This document shows, in pieces, positions 51,091 through 60,770 of a stretch of 64,000 nt of DNA (position 1 is the stretch's first letter; every line of letters starts with the position of its first letter). The notes beneath the pieces were generated by a model. The model did not search any database. It was not told the DNA's origin and saw only the letters and a list, made by a program, of their open reading frames with translations. The DNA is from Caenibius sp. WL (lineage in GTDB: Bacteria > Pseudomonadota > Alphaproteobacteria > Sphingomonadales > Sphingomonadaceae), in contig NZ_CP081844.1 in the NCBI RefSeq assembly GCF_019803445.1, forward strand, positions 1,996,501 through 2,060,500, read 5' to 3'. The position numbers and the translations under genes are program-made.

Positions 51091-52299
51091 GTGCGTGTCG
51101 CCCTCCTTTCCATGCTCGACAGCGCCGGGGAACCGGGTGAAGGTCACAAGGCCTTCATTCCCTTTGCCGGGAAGACTGTTGCCCGGCGGCAGATCGAACT
51201 GGCGCTGGCGCTGGGCTGCGAACGTGTGGTGTGTCTGGCCGACAATCTCGGGCCCGGCCTGATCGCCCTGCAACACGAAGTCGAATCCGCTGGCGCGAAG
51301 TTTCACGTCATTTCCGTGCCGCGTGCCCTGTGCGGGCTGGTCTATGCAACAGATGAACTGATCATGCTGGCCGATGGGGTGCTGCCTCTGGCTGATGAGG
51401 CGCGGGATATCCTGGCCAAGGGCAATGCGATCGTGGTGGTGTCTGCCGAAACGGGCATTCCTGCGGGGTTTGAGCGGATCGATCTGAATCATGCCTGGGC
51501 GGGCGCGCTGGTCATGCCGGGCAAGCTGGTGGAACGGCTGAACGAACTGCCGCAGGATTGTGATGGCGTTTCCTCTCTGCTGCGGATCGCGTTGCAGGGG
51601 CGGGTGCCCGAACGGGTTCTGCCCGATGCGGTTCTCGCAGAGGGGCGCTGGGCCATGCTTTCCACCGTGGGCGATGCGACATCGCTCGAACCCGCATGGT
51701 TCCGCCGTCACGCCGCGTCAGCCGATCCGTTCACCCCTGGCCGCTGGCTGGCATTCGGGTTGGCGGCGCGTTTCGGTGTCGGGTGGCTCAACCGTGGTAT
51801 CCGGCCAGCTTATCTGCTGACATGCGCGGTGCTGCTCCTGTGCCTTGCGTTGGCGGGGGGCTGGATGGGAATGATTGCCGGTGGCTTTGCGGCCCTTGGG
51901 TTTAGCTGGTTTCTGGCCGATGCCAGCCAGTCGCTCGATCATGGCGAGCGTGCCGGGCGTGAGAGAAAACCCTTTTTCGCCAAGGTGATTCAGGCATTCG
52001 CACTGGCGGCCGATCTGGCCGTGATCGCGCTGCTGGCTATGGCGATGGATGGCATGTTCGCATCGCTGTTCGCGTTGCTTTTCATCCCTCTCACGCTGAT
52101 GGGGCTGGTGTGGCTGGTGCCGTATCTTTCCCGCAAGCGCTGGGCCGGTTTGCTGGGTGATCGGGTAGTGCTGGCGCTAATTCTGGCTCTGGGCGCCACG
52201 ATGGACATCCTGCCCGAGCTTACCCAATGTCTCATTTTGATACTTGTGGGCTGCGCGATTATCTTGTCCCGCGCGGAGAGGAGGCTAACTCAAATTTAA
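51091..52299 (+). CDS. Nucleotidyltransferase-like domain fused to a membrane domain
   Basis: A 402-residue protein of unrecognised family. Residues 1-110 resemble MobA/sugar-phosphate nucleotidyltransferases: GEGHKAFIPFAGKTVARRQIELALALGCERVVCLA has the K-x-x-x-P-x-x-G-K-x-x-x-x-R spacing, and ELIMLADGVLPL resembles the metal-binding aspartate strand. Residues ~215-400 contain five or six hydrophobic helices. The organisation recalls the cytidylyltransferase-phosphatidyltransferase fusions of inositol-lipid synthesis, but the DGxxAR motif of CDP-alcohol transferases is not visible. The GTG start follows GGGAG by about 10 nt. It is followed by DUF2336 and histidine kinase genes. Confidence 0.72.
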   Translation: MRVALLSMLDSAGEPGEGHKAFIPFAGKTVARRQIELALALGCERVVCLADNLGPGLIALQHEVESAGAKFHVISVPRALCGLVYATDELIMLADGVLPLADEARDILAKGNAIVVVSAETGIPAGFERIDLNHAWAGALVMPGKLVERLNELPQDCDGVSSLLRIALQGRVPERVLPDAVLAEGRWAMLSTVGDATSLEPAWFRRHAASADPFTPGRWLAFGLAARFGVGWLNRGIRPAYLLTCAVLLLCLALAGGWMGMIAGGFAALGFSWFLADASQSLDHGERAGRERKPFFAKVIQAFALAADLAVIALLAMAMDGMFASLFALLFIPLTLMGLVWLVPYLSRKRWAGLLGDRVVLALILALGATMDILPELTQCLILILVGCAIILSRAERRLTQI

Positions 52300-52322
52300 C
52301 CAAGGGCCGCTATCGCGGCACG

Positions 52323-53285
52323 ATGATGGAATCTGGCATGTCCCAATTTGGCGATCGTACCACAGAAGAGATTCTGTCTGATACGCTGATACGCGGCGAT
52401 GCGGCGCTGGCTTCCACTGTCCCGGTCTTGCGCCATCTGCTTGAAAATGACGATCAGTCGATGTTCACCGACGAGATCGTTGCCCGAGTGCGGGGGATGG
52501 TGCGGCATATTGCCCGGCAATTGCTGTTCGCGCTGGCCGAAGCAGCCGGGGAAAGCGATCCGCACGCCTTTGCGGAACATGGTTTTGAACGGCTCACGGG
52601 CCTGCTCGCACGGGATAGCGCGCTTCTCGGTCATGCGCATACGCTCGCGCTCGAATATCAGTTGTGCGAACGCCTGTACGCGCGCATCGGCCTCGATCCG
52701 GTTCTATCCCCTTTTCTACGGACACTGTTCGCGGCGAGCGGTACGGAAACATCGCCTGCCGAGATGGCGGTGGTCGCCGCGCAGGCACGCTTTTGCCAGC
52801 AACAACGGCGGATGGAACTGCCACTGGCGGAATTGCCGGAAGCTTTGTTCCAATCGGCCTTGTCCGCATTGCATATGCCGGCGGTCGATCTGGAACAGCA
52901 GATCGTTACCGCCGCCCAATCGCAATTGCGTGCGGCATTCGACGAGCGCGCCAGCCGGTGTGGCCTGTTGACGCGCCTGGTCGCCAGTCAGAACCAGACA
53001 GGCACGCCGGTGCTCGAAGCCACGCAGGCGGGGGTGTCGCTGTTCATCAGCGCATTGGCGCATGCCACGGGGCAGGACCGGGGGAGCATCGTGCTGGCGA
53101 TATGCGACCGCCAGATGACACGATTTGCCCTGTCTCTGCGCGCAGCGGGATTGCCCGCCGCCGCGATCGAGACCCAGTTCGCCTGCTTCCATCCCGATGC
53201 AGTGGCGCCTTATGGTTTTGAAATGGTCGACCGGGAACAGGCTGCGCTGATTCTGTCGCAATCGGCGGTTGAGATAGCGGACTGA
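52323..53285 (+). CDS. DUF2336-type helical protein
   Basis: A roughly 320-residue, entirely helical soluble protein (leucine/alanine/arginine-rich, no TM segment). SDTLIRGDAALASTVPVLRHLLEN and the repeated helical hairpins that follow resemble DUF2336 proteins of alphaproteobacteria, whose function is unknown, although they are sometimes found beside signalling genes. The start is ambiguous: ATGs at 52323, 52326 and 52338 are in frame; a small GCCGC-TATC-GCGGC hairpin lies directly before the first. It is separated by only 3 nt from the histidine kinase gene, so the two are probably one unit. Confidence 0.65.
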   Translation: MMESGMSQFGDRTTEEILSDTLIRGDAALASTVPVLRHLLENDDQSMFTDEIVARVRGMVRHIARQLLFALAEAAGESDPHAFAEHGFERLTGLLARDSALLGHAHTLALEYQLCERLYARIGLDPVLSPFLRTLFAASGTETSPAEMAVVAAQARFCQQQRRMELPLAELPEALFQSALSALHMPAVDLEQQIVTAAQSQLRAAFDERASRCGLLTRLVASQNQTGTPVLEATQAGVSLFISALAHATGQDRGSIVLAICDRQMTRFALSLRAAGLPAAAIETQFACFHPDAVAPYGFEMVDREQAALILSQSAVEIAD

Positions 53286-53288
53286 TCG

Positions 53289-54680
53289 ATGATCGATGTC
53301 GGCACTTTTCTGGCCCGTGCCTCCAGCGATTCGCAGGATCGCCTGATCGAGGCCGACGAGCCGCTGGCGGGATTGCAGAGGCGTTGCGGGGGCGAACTGC
53401 CCGGCGTGATCGCGGTGCCTGCCTTGCTCGAACTCGTGCGCAAATGCCGCCTGTTCCGCCTGAAATCGTCGCAGGCAATCCAGGCGCAAGACGGTGAAAA
53501 TCAGATTGATGCATGGGTGGAAGTCACGCCGAGGCAAGGGGAAGCCAGCGGGTGCGACATTGTCGCCACAAGCTGGAAATCCCAGCCGATGAAGCTCGAA
53601 AATCTGGTCGAATATGCCGAACGCAAGGCCGCGATAGACCGGCAACTGGCCGAATTGCATGCCCGGCTCGATCCGGCGCAGAATATTCTGGCGGTTGAGG
53701 CGCAGGCTCTGGATCTTGCCGATCTCGCGGCGCGCATGGCGCAAGGCGCCGGGCAGCCGTGGACCGATTTCGTGACCATCGTCGGAAGCACCCAGCGCCA
53801 ACCCTTGCACTGGCGCCTGCTCGACGGGGCCACGCTGGTTATCGATGGGTCCGACCGGCGCTGGAAAGCAGGGTTCGTGCCTTTGGGCGTTCCCGAGCCT
53901 GGTAGCGCGGGATTCGAACTGTATTTCGTGGCCGATCAACCGCTGATCAGGACGCAATCCGCCATTTTGCAGCGGCCTGACCGGTCGAAGGCAACAATGG
54001 TGGGGCGCGACATCGCGCCCGTCTTGCGCCAACCGATTGCCCGCATCGTCGCCAATGCGGAAACGATCCGCACTCGTCTCGCCGGGCCACTGGCGGATGA
54101 ATACGGCCGATATGCCACCGATATTTCCGCTGCCGGCAAGCATCTCCTCGCCTTAGTGGAGGATCTGGCCGATCTGGAAATCGTCGAAGCGGAAAACTTC
54201 TCGACCGCGCCCGATCGTATCGATCTGGCCGATGTCGCCCGGCGCGCGGCGGGGATTCTCTCCGTTCGGGCGCAGGAAAAAGGGATCGCTATCGAAGCGC
54301 CGCAGGATGGGGCGCATCTGCCCGCTATCGGTGAATTCCGGCGGGTTTTGCAGGTGCTGCTCAATCTGGTCGGCAATGCGATCCGGTACACGCCTGAAGG
54401 GTCGACGATCTGGCTGCGTCTGGCCCGGGAGGAAGGCATCGCCCGCGTGATCGTTGCCGATCAGGGACCGGGTCTGACGGAAGAGCAGCAAAAGAAGGTT
54501 TTCGAGAAGTTCGAACGCCTCGGCCGCACCGGGGATGGGGGAACGGGGCTTGGCCTCTACATTTCCCGCCGTCTGGCGCGGGCGATGAACGGCGATCTGA
54601 CCGTGGAAAGCGCACCGGGCGAGGGTGCGCGCTTCATTCTGGATATTCCGGCCAACCAGGTGGCGGTCACGCGGCCTTAG
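53289..54680 (+). CDS. Histidine-kinase-like protein lacking the phosphoacceptor His
   Basis: A 463-residue soluble protein. The C-terminal HATPase domain is complete: N box NLVGNAIRYTPEG, G1 DQGPGL, F box FEKFERLG and G2 GGTGLGLYIS. The dimerisation helix is recognisable, but where kinases have H-E-L-R-T-P the sequence is Ala243-Pro244-Val-Leu-Arg247-Gln-Pro249, so the phosphorylated histidine is replaced by proline. It may bind ATP without classical autophosphorylation, phosphorylate elsewhere, or act as a scaffold. The N-terminal ~230 residues match no sensor domain I recognise and have no TM helix. It follows the DUF2336 gene by 3 nt. Confidence 0.82.
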   Translation: MIDVGTFLARASSDSQDRLIEADEPLAGLQRRCGGELPGVIAVPALLELVRKCRLFRLKSSQAIQAQDGENQIDAWVEVTPRQGEASGCDIVATSWKSQPMKLENLVEYAERKAAIDRQLAELHARLDPAQNILAVEAQALDLADLAARMAQGAGQPWTDFVTIVGSTQRQPLHWRLLDGATLVIDGSDRRWKAGFVPLGVPEPGSAGFELYFVADQPLIRTQSAILQRPDRSKATMVGRDIAPVLRQPIARIVANAETIRTRLAGPLADEYGRYATDISAAGKHLLALVEDLADLEIVEAENFSTAPDRIDLADVARRAAGILSVRAQEKGIAIEAPQDGAHLPAIGEFRRVLQVLLNLVGNAIRYTPEGSTIWLRLAREEGIARVIVADQGPGLTEEQQKKVFEKFERLGRTGDGGTGLGLYISRRLARAMNGDLTVESAPGEGARFILDIPANQVAVTRP

Positions 54681-54729
54681 ACCGGGGACAAGTCCCCTGC
54701 GTTTCCGGCGTCTACCCGGATGAAACGAA

Positions 54730-54757
54730 AAAGCCCCCGCGTATCGGCGGGGGCTTT
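54730..54757. terminator. Bidirectional terminator between histidine kinase gene and gltA
   Basis: AAAGCCCCCGC (54730-54740) and GCGGGGGCTTT (54747-54757) form an 11-bp perfect stem flanked by A and T runs on both sides, placed between convergent genes. Confidence 0.8.
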
Positions 54758-54798
54758 CGTCTTTCCGTCAGGCGGGCAACGATGCCCGCAGGACCGGC

Positions 54799-56085
54799 TC
54801 AGCGCTTGTCGAGCGGCACGTAGTCGCGCTGCGTCGGGCCGGTGTAGAGCTGGCGCGGACGGCCGATCTTCTGGCCGGGGTCCGAAATCATTTCGTTCCA
54901 CTGCGCAACCCAGCCGACAGTGCGGGCAAGAGCGAACAGCACGGTGAACATGGTGGTCGGGAAACCGATCGCCGAGAGGATGATCCCCGAGTAGAAGTCC
55001 ACGTTCGGGAACAGCTTCTTTTCGGCGAAGTAGTCGTCGCTCAGCGCGATTTCTTCGAGGCGCAGCGCGGTTTCGAAGACCGGATCGTTGACTTTCAGCG
55101 CTTCGAACACTTCGCGGACGGTCTTCTGCATCACCGTGGCGCGCGGATCGTAGTTCTTGTACACGCGGTGGCCGAAGCCCATCAGGCGGAACGGATCGTT
55201 CTTGTCCTTGGCGCGAGCGATGAATTCCGGAATGCGATCCGGCGTGCCGATTTCATGCAGCATGTTGAGCGCTGCTTCGTTCGCGCCGCCATGCGCCGGG
55301 CCCCACAGGCAGGCGATGCCGGCGGCGATGCAGGCGAACGGATTGGCACCCGAAGAGCCAGCGAGGCGGACGGTCGACGTCGAGGCGTTCTGTTCGTGAT
55401 CGGCGTGAAGGATGAAAATGCGATCCATCGCGCGTTCGACCTCGGGGATCACTTCGTATTCTTCCGCCGGGACGCCGAAGGTCATGCGCAGGAAATTGCC
55501 GGTGTAGCTCAGCTTGTTATCGGGATAGACGAACGGCTGACCGACCGAATACTTGTACGCCATGGCCGCGATCGTCGGCATCTTGGCGATCAGGCGGTGC
55601 GAGCTGATCTTGCGATGCTCAGGGTCCGCGATGTCGGTGCTGTCGTGGTAGAACGCCGACAGGGCGCCGACGACACCGCACATCACCGCCATCGGGTGCG
55701 CATCGCGGCGGAAGCCGCGATAGAACGTCGAAAGCTGTTCGTGCACCATCGTGTGGCGGGTGATGGTGTTTTCGAAAGTCGCCAGTTCATCTTTGCTCGG
55801 CAGTTCGCCATTGAGCAGGAGATAGGCGGTTTCCATGAAGCTGGAGTGTTCCGCCAACTGACCGATGGGATAGCCGCGGTGCAACAGCACGCCTTCTTCG
55901 CCGTCGATATAGGTCAGCGCGCTTTCGCATGAACCGGTTGACGTGAAGCCCGGATCATAGGTGAACATGTGGGACTGGCCATAGAGCTTGCGAATGTCGA
56001 TCACATCCGGGCCCTCGGTACCTTCGAGCACCGGGAAGTCAAAGCTCTTGCCGTCGACTGTCAGGGTTGCTTGCTTGTCAGCCAA
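54799..56085 (-). CDS. gltA: Citrate synthase
   Basis: A 428-residue type II (hexameric, Gram-negative) citrate synthase condensing acetyl-CoA and oxaloacetate. Active-site residues are visible in [11 protein letters not shown] (His), [11 protein letters not shown] (His) and NVDFYSGI (Asp); [12 protein letters not shown] is the conserved CoA-binding region. The N-terminal small beta domain ([18 protein letters not shown]) of the type II group is present. The gene lies 23 nt downstream of gltX in the same direction, an order conserved in alphaproteobacteria. Confidence 0.97.
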   Translation of the reverse strand: MADKQATLTVDGKSFDFPVLEGTEGPDVIDIRKLYGQSHMFTYDPGFTSTGSCESALTYIDGEEGVLLHRGYPIGQLAEHSSFMETAYLLLNGELPSKDELATFENTITRHTMVHEQLSTFYRGFRRDAHPMAVMCGVVGALSAFYHDSTDIADPEHRKISSHRLIAKMPTIAAMAYKYSVGQPFVYPDNKLSYTGNFLRMTFGVPAEEYEVIPEVERAMDRIFILHADHEQNASTSTVRLAGSSGANPFACIAAGIACLWGPAHGGANEAALNMLHEIGTPDRIPEFIARAKDKNDPFRLMGFGHRVYKNYDPRATVMQKTVREVFEALKVNDPVFETALRLEEIALSDDYFAEKKLFPNVDFYSGIILSAIGFPTTMFTVLFALARTVGWVAQWNEMISDPGQKIGRPRQLYTGPTQRDYVPLDKR

Positions 56086-56108
56086 TTCACTTCCTCCAAT
56101 TCAATAGC

Positions 56109-57539
56109 TCACCCGGCGCTGCCTGAGGTGGTCTGTGCGTCAATGCGCGCCAGGCTTTCCTCTTTCCCAAGCAGCACCAGCACATCGAAAATGCCTGGTG
56201 AGGTAGTTTGCCCCGTAAGAGCCGCACGAAGCGGTTGCGCGAGTTTGCCCAGGCCCAGCCCAAGCTCTTCCGCCATTGCCTTGAGATTGGCTTCGAGGGC
56301 GTCGCTTGTCCAGTCAATTCCGGTCTGAAGCCGGGCGGAAATCCGGGCGAGGAGCGCGCGGGCATCCGCGTCCAGCAAGGATGCGGCCTTTTCGGTCATG
56401 GCCAGCGGGCGGCGTTTGAACAGGAACGCAGCGCCATCGGCCAGTTCGTTCAGATCCTTCGCCCGGAGCTTGAGCGCGGGCATGGCCTGTTCGAGCAGAG
56501 CGATGTCCGCTTCGGGCCCGATGCGTGGCGCGGCGAGCTCTGCCAGATGGGCATCGTCCGCTTCCCGGATATAAAGGCCGTTGAGATTCTGCAGTTTCTT
56601 GATGTCGAAGCGCGCCGGGCTCTTGCCGACACCGCCGAGATCGAACAATTCGACTGCTTCGGCGCGGGAGACCACTTCCTTGTCGCCATAGCCCCAGCCG
56701 AGGCGCAACAGATAGTTGAACAGGGCTTCGGGCAGAATGCCCATTTCATCGCGGTAGGCTTCCACCCCCAGCGCGCCGTGCCGCTTGGACAGCTTTGCAC
56801 CGTCCGCGCCGTGAATCAGCGGAATATGGGCATAGACCGGATCATCCCAGCCGCCTTCGATCGCGTTCATCGCGCGGATGATCGGCAACTGGCGGAAAGC
56901 GTTGTTGAGGTGATCGTCGCCGCGGATGATGTGCGTCACGCCCATATCGTGATCGTCGACCACCACCGCCAGCATATAGGTCGGCGTGCCGTCCGAACGC
57001 AGCAGGATATAGTCGTCGATCTCGGAGTTCTTCACCGTCACCCGACCCTGAACCGCATCCTCGATCACGGTTTCACCTTCCTGCGGCGTTTTCAGCCGGA
57101 CGACGAACGGCGCGCCAGCGGGCGCTTCCGAAGGGTCGCGGTCGCGCCAGCGGCCGTCGTAACGCAGCGGCTGCTTGGCGGCGCGCTGGGCCGCGCGCAT
57201 CTCTTCCAGTTCTTCGGGCGTGGCGTAGCAGCGATAGGCGTGGCCTGCATCCAGCAGCTTTTGCGCCACTTCGGCATGGCGCGCTTCGCGGGCCGACTGG
57301 AACACGGTTTCACCGTCCCAATCGAGTCCCAGCCAGTCGAGCCCGGAAATGATCGCGTCGATGGCCGCCTGAGTCGAACGGGCACGGTCGGTATCTTCGA
57401 TCCGGAGCAGCGCCTTGCCGCCATGGTGGCGGGCATAGAGCCAGTTGAACAAGGCGGTGCGGGCGCCACCAATGTGGAGAAAACCCGTAGGAGAAGGGGC
57501 GAAGCGGGTGACGACGGGTTTGTCGCTTGCGCTTGCCAT
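56109..57539 (-). CDS. gltX: Glutamyl-tRNA synthetase
   Basis: A 476-residue class I aminoacyl-tRNA synthetase. The HIGH motif is FLHIGGART (His22) and the KMSKS motif is [16 protein letters not shown] is the family opening. The C-terminal anticodon-binding helical domain (about 330-476) is complete. Discriminating or non-discriminating specificity cannot be decided by eye. The start ATG at 57539 lies back to back with the divergent comEC gene. Confidence 0.96.
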   Translation of the reverse strand: MASASDKPVVTRFAPSPTGFLHIGGARTALFNWLYARHHGGKALLRIEDTDRARSTQAAIDAIISGLDWLGLDWDGETVFQSAREARHAEVAQKLLDAGHAYRCYATPEELEEMRAAQRAAKQPLRYDGRWRDRDPSEAPAGAPFVVRLKTPQEGETVIEDAVQGRVTVKNSEIDDYILLRSDGTPTYMLAVVVDDHDMGVTHIIRGDDHLNNAFRQLPIIRAMNAIEGGWDDPVYAHIPLIHGADGAKLSKRHGALGVEAYRDEMGILPEALFNYLLRLGWGYGDKEVVSRAEAVELFDLGGVGKSPARFDIKKLQNLNGLYIREADDAHLAELAAPRIGPEADIALLEQAMPALKLRAKDLNELADGAAFLFKRRPLAMTEKAASLLDADARALLARISARLQTGIDWTSDALEANLKAMAEELGLGLGKLAQPLRAALTGQTTSPGIFDVLVLLGKEESLARIDAQTTSGSAG

Positions 57540-57567
57540 GAGACCCCGTTTCCTTTCCTATCGTTCA

Positions 57568-59772
57568 ATGACCGGTCAGGTTCCCTTCGTGCCGCTTGCA
57601 GGCGATGACGCCGGGAACAATGTTGCGGTGCAGCGCCCTTGGCGAAAAAGCATCCGGTTGTCCAGCATTGGCGGCGCTCTCGAATCATTTCTCGCTTCGG
57701 CGGGGCTCGATCGCGGACCATGGCTGGCTGTCGGGTTTGCTGCGGGAATCGCGCTGTGGTTCGTTTTGCCGGGGCCTCAGGAGTGGGTGATCGCCATTCT
57801 CCTCTGCGCGGTGGCCGCGTTGGCGGCGGGCTGGGCCTGGAAAGGGAACGAGCGGCGAATCCATTGCACTATGGCGGTGGTCGCGCTGGCAGTGGTGCTC
57901 GCAAGCGGAATCGGAGTGATCTGGGTGCGCTCGGCACTGGTCGGTGCAGAGCCCGTTGCCCGCCCGTTCACCGCAACCCTGGATGCTCGCGTCCTGACGC
58001 GTGAGGAGCGCCCGGCGGAAGAGCGCGTACGCCTCGTTCTGGCGACGCGTGAGCCGGAGAGCGGGCGGGCGATCCAGGTGCGCGTCAATCTGCCGGACCG
58101 TGCGGACGACCCCGCGATTGCCGAAGGGGCGGTGATCCGGCTGAAAGCCCGCCTGATGCCGCCCGCGCCGCCCATGCTGCCCGGTGCCTATGATTTCGCC
58201 CGTGCTGCATGGTTCAAGGGCTATGCGGCCACAGGCAACGCGGTCGGCCCGGTGACGGTTCTGGAGGCGGGTGAGGAAAGTGTGGGATTGCCCCGGTTGC
58301 AGCGCGGTCTGGCCCGGCATATCCGCGCCCGGATCGATGGATCGCCGGGCACCATCGCGGCGGCGCTGGCCAGCGGGGATCGCGGAGCCATCGCCGAAAG
58401 CGATGAACAGGCGATGCGCGATTCCGGGCTGACGCATCTGCTGTCGATCAGCGGGCTGCATGTCAGCGCGGTGATCGGCGCGGCCTATGTCCTCGCCCTG
58501 TGGGTGTTGGCGGGATGGCCATGGCTGGCCCTGCGGGTGCGCCTGCCGCTGGTGGCCGCAGGTGTCGGGGCGATCGCGGGGATCGGGTACACGTTGTTGA
58601 CCGGGGCGGAAGTGCCGACGGTGCGCAGTTGCGCCGGGGCGGTGCTGGTGCTGCTGGCTCTGGCGCTCGGGCGCGAGCCGCTGTCGCTGCGCATGGTTGC
58701 GGTGGCGGTGATGTTCGTTCTGTTGTTGTGGCCGGAATCGCTGATCGGGCCCAGCTTCCAGATGAGCTTTGCCGCTGTGATCGCGATCATCGCCTTGCAT
58801 ACCGCTGCCCCGATACGGGCCTTTCTCGCCCCGCGTGAAGAAGGCTGGATCGCGTGGATGGCGCGGCGGACCGTCATGCTGCTGGTGACGGGTTTCGTTA
58901 TCGAACTGGCGCTGATGCCGATCGTGCTGTTTCACTTCCATCGGGCGGGTGTCTACGGTGCGCTGGCCAATATGGTCGGGATTCCGCTCACGACGTTCAT
59001 CACCATGCCACTGATCGCGCTGGCGTTGCTGTGCGATCTGGCGGGCATCGGCGCGCCGGTATGGTGGATGGTGGGCAAGTCACTCGAACTTCTGCTGTCC
59101 ATTGCCCATGTCACCGCGAGCCAGCCCGGCGCGGTGACGCATCTGCCCACCATGGGGCACGGTGTGTTCGCCTTGTTCCTGGCGGGCGGGCTGTGGCTTG
59201 CCCTGTGGCGTGGCCGTGTGCGCCTGCTCGGCTTGCTGCCCGTAATATTGGCGGCCGGGCTGGCGCTGCGCGCGCCCGGCACGGACATTCTGGTGACAGG
59301 CGACGGCCGCCATGTGGCGATCGTGGGCGAGGGGGAGCGCCTGGTTCTGCTGCGCGCCAGCCGCAGCGATTACACGCGGGACAATCTGGCCGAACTGTCG
59401 GGCCTGACGGCGGAACCCGTGCTGTTCGGCGCGTGGCCCGGTGCGCGATGCAGCCGGGATTTCTGCACCGCCACCGTGGTGCGGGCGGGCAAGGCCTATC
59501 ATCTGCTCGCCACACGCAGCCGGGCTCTGGTCGAGGCGGGCGCGCTGACCCAGGCTTGTGCCCGGGCCGATATCGTGATCGCCGACCGCCGCCTGCCGCG
59601 CAATTGCACACCGCGCTGGATCAAGGCAGATCGCCGCATGCTGCAACAGAGCGGAGGTCTGGCGATCAATCTCACCCATCGCAGCGTTACCGCCGTGGCC
59701 CAGAATCAGGGGCGGCATGGTTGGTGGAAAGGACACGGCCGGGGCAAGGTTGTCCTCACGCTATTTGAATAA
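57568..59772 (+). CDS. comEC: ComEC/Rec2-type DNA-uptake channel protein
   Basis: A roughly 734-residue polytopic membrane protein. The N-terminal DUF4131-like OB region lies between two TM helices and the rest; the Competence domain follows with SGLTHLLSISGLHVSAVIGAAY, LTGAEVPTVRSCAGAVLVLLALALGREPLS and further TM helices. It should form the inner-membrane channel for single-stranded DNA uptake. The C-terminal beta-lactamase-like region (about 590-734) has no HxHxDH motif, so nuclease activity there is doubtful. The start is uncertain: the ATG at 57568 is used; an in-frame ATG at 57538 overlaps the gltX start codon. Confidence 0.85.
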   Translation: MTGQVPFVPLAGDDAGNNVAVQRPWRKSIRLSSIGGALESFLASAGLDRGPWLAVGFAAGIALWFVLPGPQEWVIAILLCAVAALAAGWAWKGNERRIHCTMAVVALAVVLASGIGVIWVRSALVGAEPVARPFTATLDARVLTREERPAEERVRLVLATREPESGRAIQVRVNLPDRADDPAIAEGAVIRLKARLMPPAPPMLPGAYDFARAAWFKGYAATGNAVGPVTVLEAGEESVGLPRLQRGLARHIRARIDGSPGTIAAALASGDRGAIAESDEQAMRDSGLTHLLSISGLHVSAVIGAAYVLALWVLAGWPWLALRVRLPLVAAGVGAIAGIGYTLLTGAEVPTVRSCAGAVLVLLALALGREPLSLRMVAVAVMFVLLLWPESLIGPSFQMSFAAVIAIIALHTAAPIRAFLAPREEGWIAWMARRTVMLLVTGFVIELALMPIVLFHFHRAGVYGALANMVGIPLTTFITMPLIALALLCDLAGIGAPVWWMVGKSLELLLSIAHVTASQPGAVTHLPTMGHGVFALFLAGGLWLALWRGRVRLLGLLPVILAAGLALRAPGTDILVTGDGRHVAIVGEGERLVLLRASRSDYTRDNLAELSGLTAEPVLFGAWPGARCSRDFCTATVVRAGKAYHLLATRSRALVEAGALTQACARADIVIADRRLPRNCTPRWIKADRRMLQQSGGLAINLTHRSVTAVAQNQGRHGWWKGHGRGKVVLTLFE

Positions 59773-60004
59773 AATTCTTCTATAAGAGGATGATAGTGGT
59801 GGAACTTATTTCTCAATATAAGCGAAATTCCGCGCATCACTCAGCCGGGTAAAGCTGCCACCGCTTTGTCGCCAATATGAGAACAACGGAAAAGGGACGG
59901 GAAGGAAAAGTTTTGCTTTTCTGCCTGAGAGATCACCTCTTAAGCACGGAAAAAAATCGCTTTCCCAACGTCAATGCTCCATTGCGAAGCTCTCGCTCTC
60001 CGGC
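59773..60004. other. AT-richer convergent gap between comEC and lexA
   Basis: This 232-nt gap has an unusually AT-rich first 80 bases. It contains a weak hairpin GAAAAG-TTTTG-CTTTTC (59905-59921) that may end either transcript. A 20-codon frame (59790-59852) follows an AGAGG sequence but has no supporting features. Confidence 0.4.
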
Positions 60005-60700
60005 TCAGTGATAGCGGCGCAGCAGCCCGGCGAGTTTGCCTTGCACGATCACTTCGTGCGGTTCGTAGATTTGTGGCTCGTACGCCGCGTTGGCGGGGGC
60101 GAGACGGATCTTGCCGCCATCGCGGTGGAGATATTTCAGAGTGGCTTCTTCGTTGCGGACCAGAGCCACGACGATTTCCCCGTCACGCGCGCTATCCGTA
60201 CGCTTCACCAAAGCGAAATCGCCATCGAAAATACCCGCTTCGATCATGGAATCGCCGGAGACTTCGAGAGCATAATGTTCCCCCGCGCCGAGCAGCGCGG
60301 CGGGGACGGGCAAAGTTGCATGCGTTTCCAGCGCTTCGATCGGGGCGCCGGCGGCAATCCGGCCATGAAGCGGCAGTTCGATCACATCGTTGACATTGGC
60401 GGCGAGCGGCGGTGCGACCGGCGGCTTAATCGCGCGGGCGACCGCAGTATCGGCGGGTGCACCGCGCACCGCGGTTCCGGTCACATCCTCAGGCTGCTTG
60501 AGCACTTCCAGCGCCCGGGCGCGGTTGGGCAGGCGGCGAATGAAGCCGCGTTCTTCCAGCGCGGAAATCAGTCGGTGCACGCCCGACTTGGATTTCAGGT
60601 CAAGCGCTTCCTTCATTTCCTCGAACGAGGGAGAAATGCCGGTTTCTTCCAACTTTGCCTGAATGAACCGGATAAGCTCATGCTGTTTTGCCGTAAGCAT
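60005..60700 (-). CDS. lexA: LexA SOS repressor
   Basis: A 231-residue repressor-protease. The N-terminal winged helix ([13 protein letters not shown]...[23 protein letters not shown]) binds the SOS box. The self-cleavage site is Ala117-Gly118 (GRIAAGAP), with catalytic Ser151 (SGDSMIEAG) and Lys189 (ATLKYL). The start is the ATG at 60700 with GGGAG upstream; the longer upstream reading lacks the family N terminus. An SOS box lies 71 nt upstream, so it is autoregulated. In Caulobacter-type and rhizobial genomes lexA has the same neighbours on the comEC side. Confidence 0.96.
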   Translation of the reverse strand: MLTAKQHELIRFIQAKLEETGISPSFEEMKEALDLKSKSGVHRLISALEERGFIRRLPNRARALEVLKQPEDVTGTAVRGAPADTAVARAIKPPVAPPLAANVNDVIELPLHGRIAAGAPIEALETHATLPVPAALLGAGEHYALEVSGDSMIEAGIFDGDFALVKRTDSARDGEIVVALVRNEEATLKYLHRDGGKIRLAPANAAYEPQIYEPHEVIVQGKLAGLLRRYH

Positions 60701-60770
60701 GCTCAAATGCTCCCTTGCTGGCCGGAGTGCCCCGGCTGCTTGGTCCAGATTCACGAGGGGGACACCCAGT

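Noticed and set aside
52275-52284. Shine-Dalgarno-like GGAGAGGAGG near the end of the 51091-52299 gene
   Set aside because: No in-frame start codon follows at a usable distance; it encodes Glu-Arg-Arg of the upstream protein.
59790-59852. 20-codon frame after AGAGG between comEC and lexA
   Set aside because: AGAGG directly abuts the ATG, leaving no spacing, and the peptide has no feature that supports translation.
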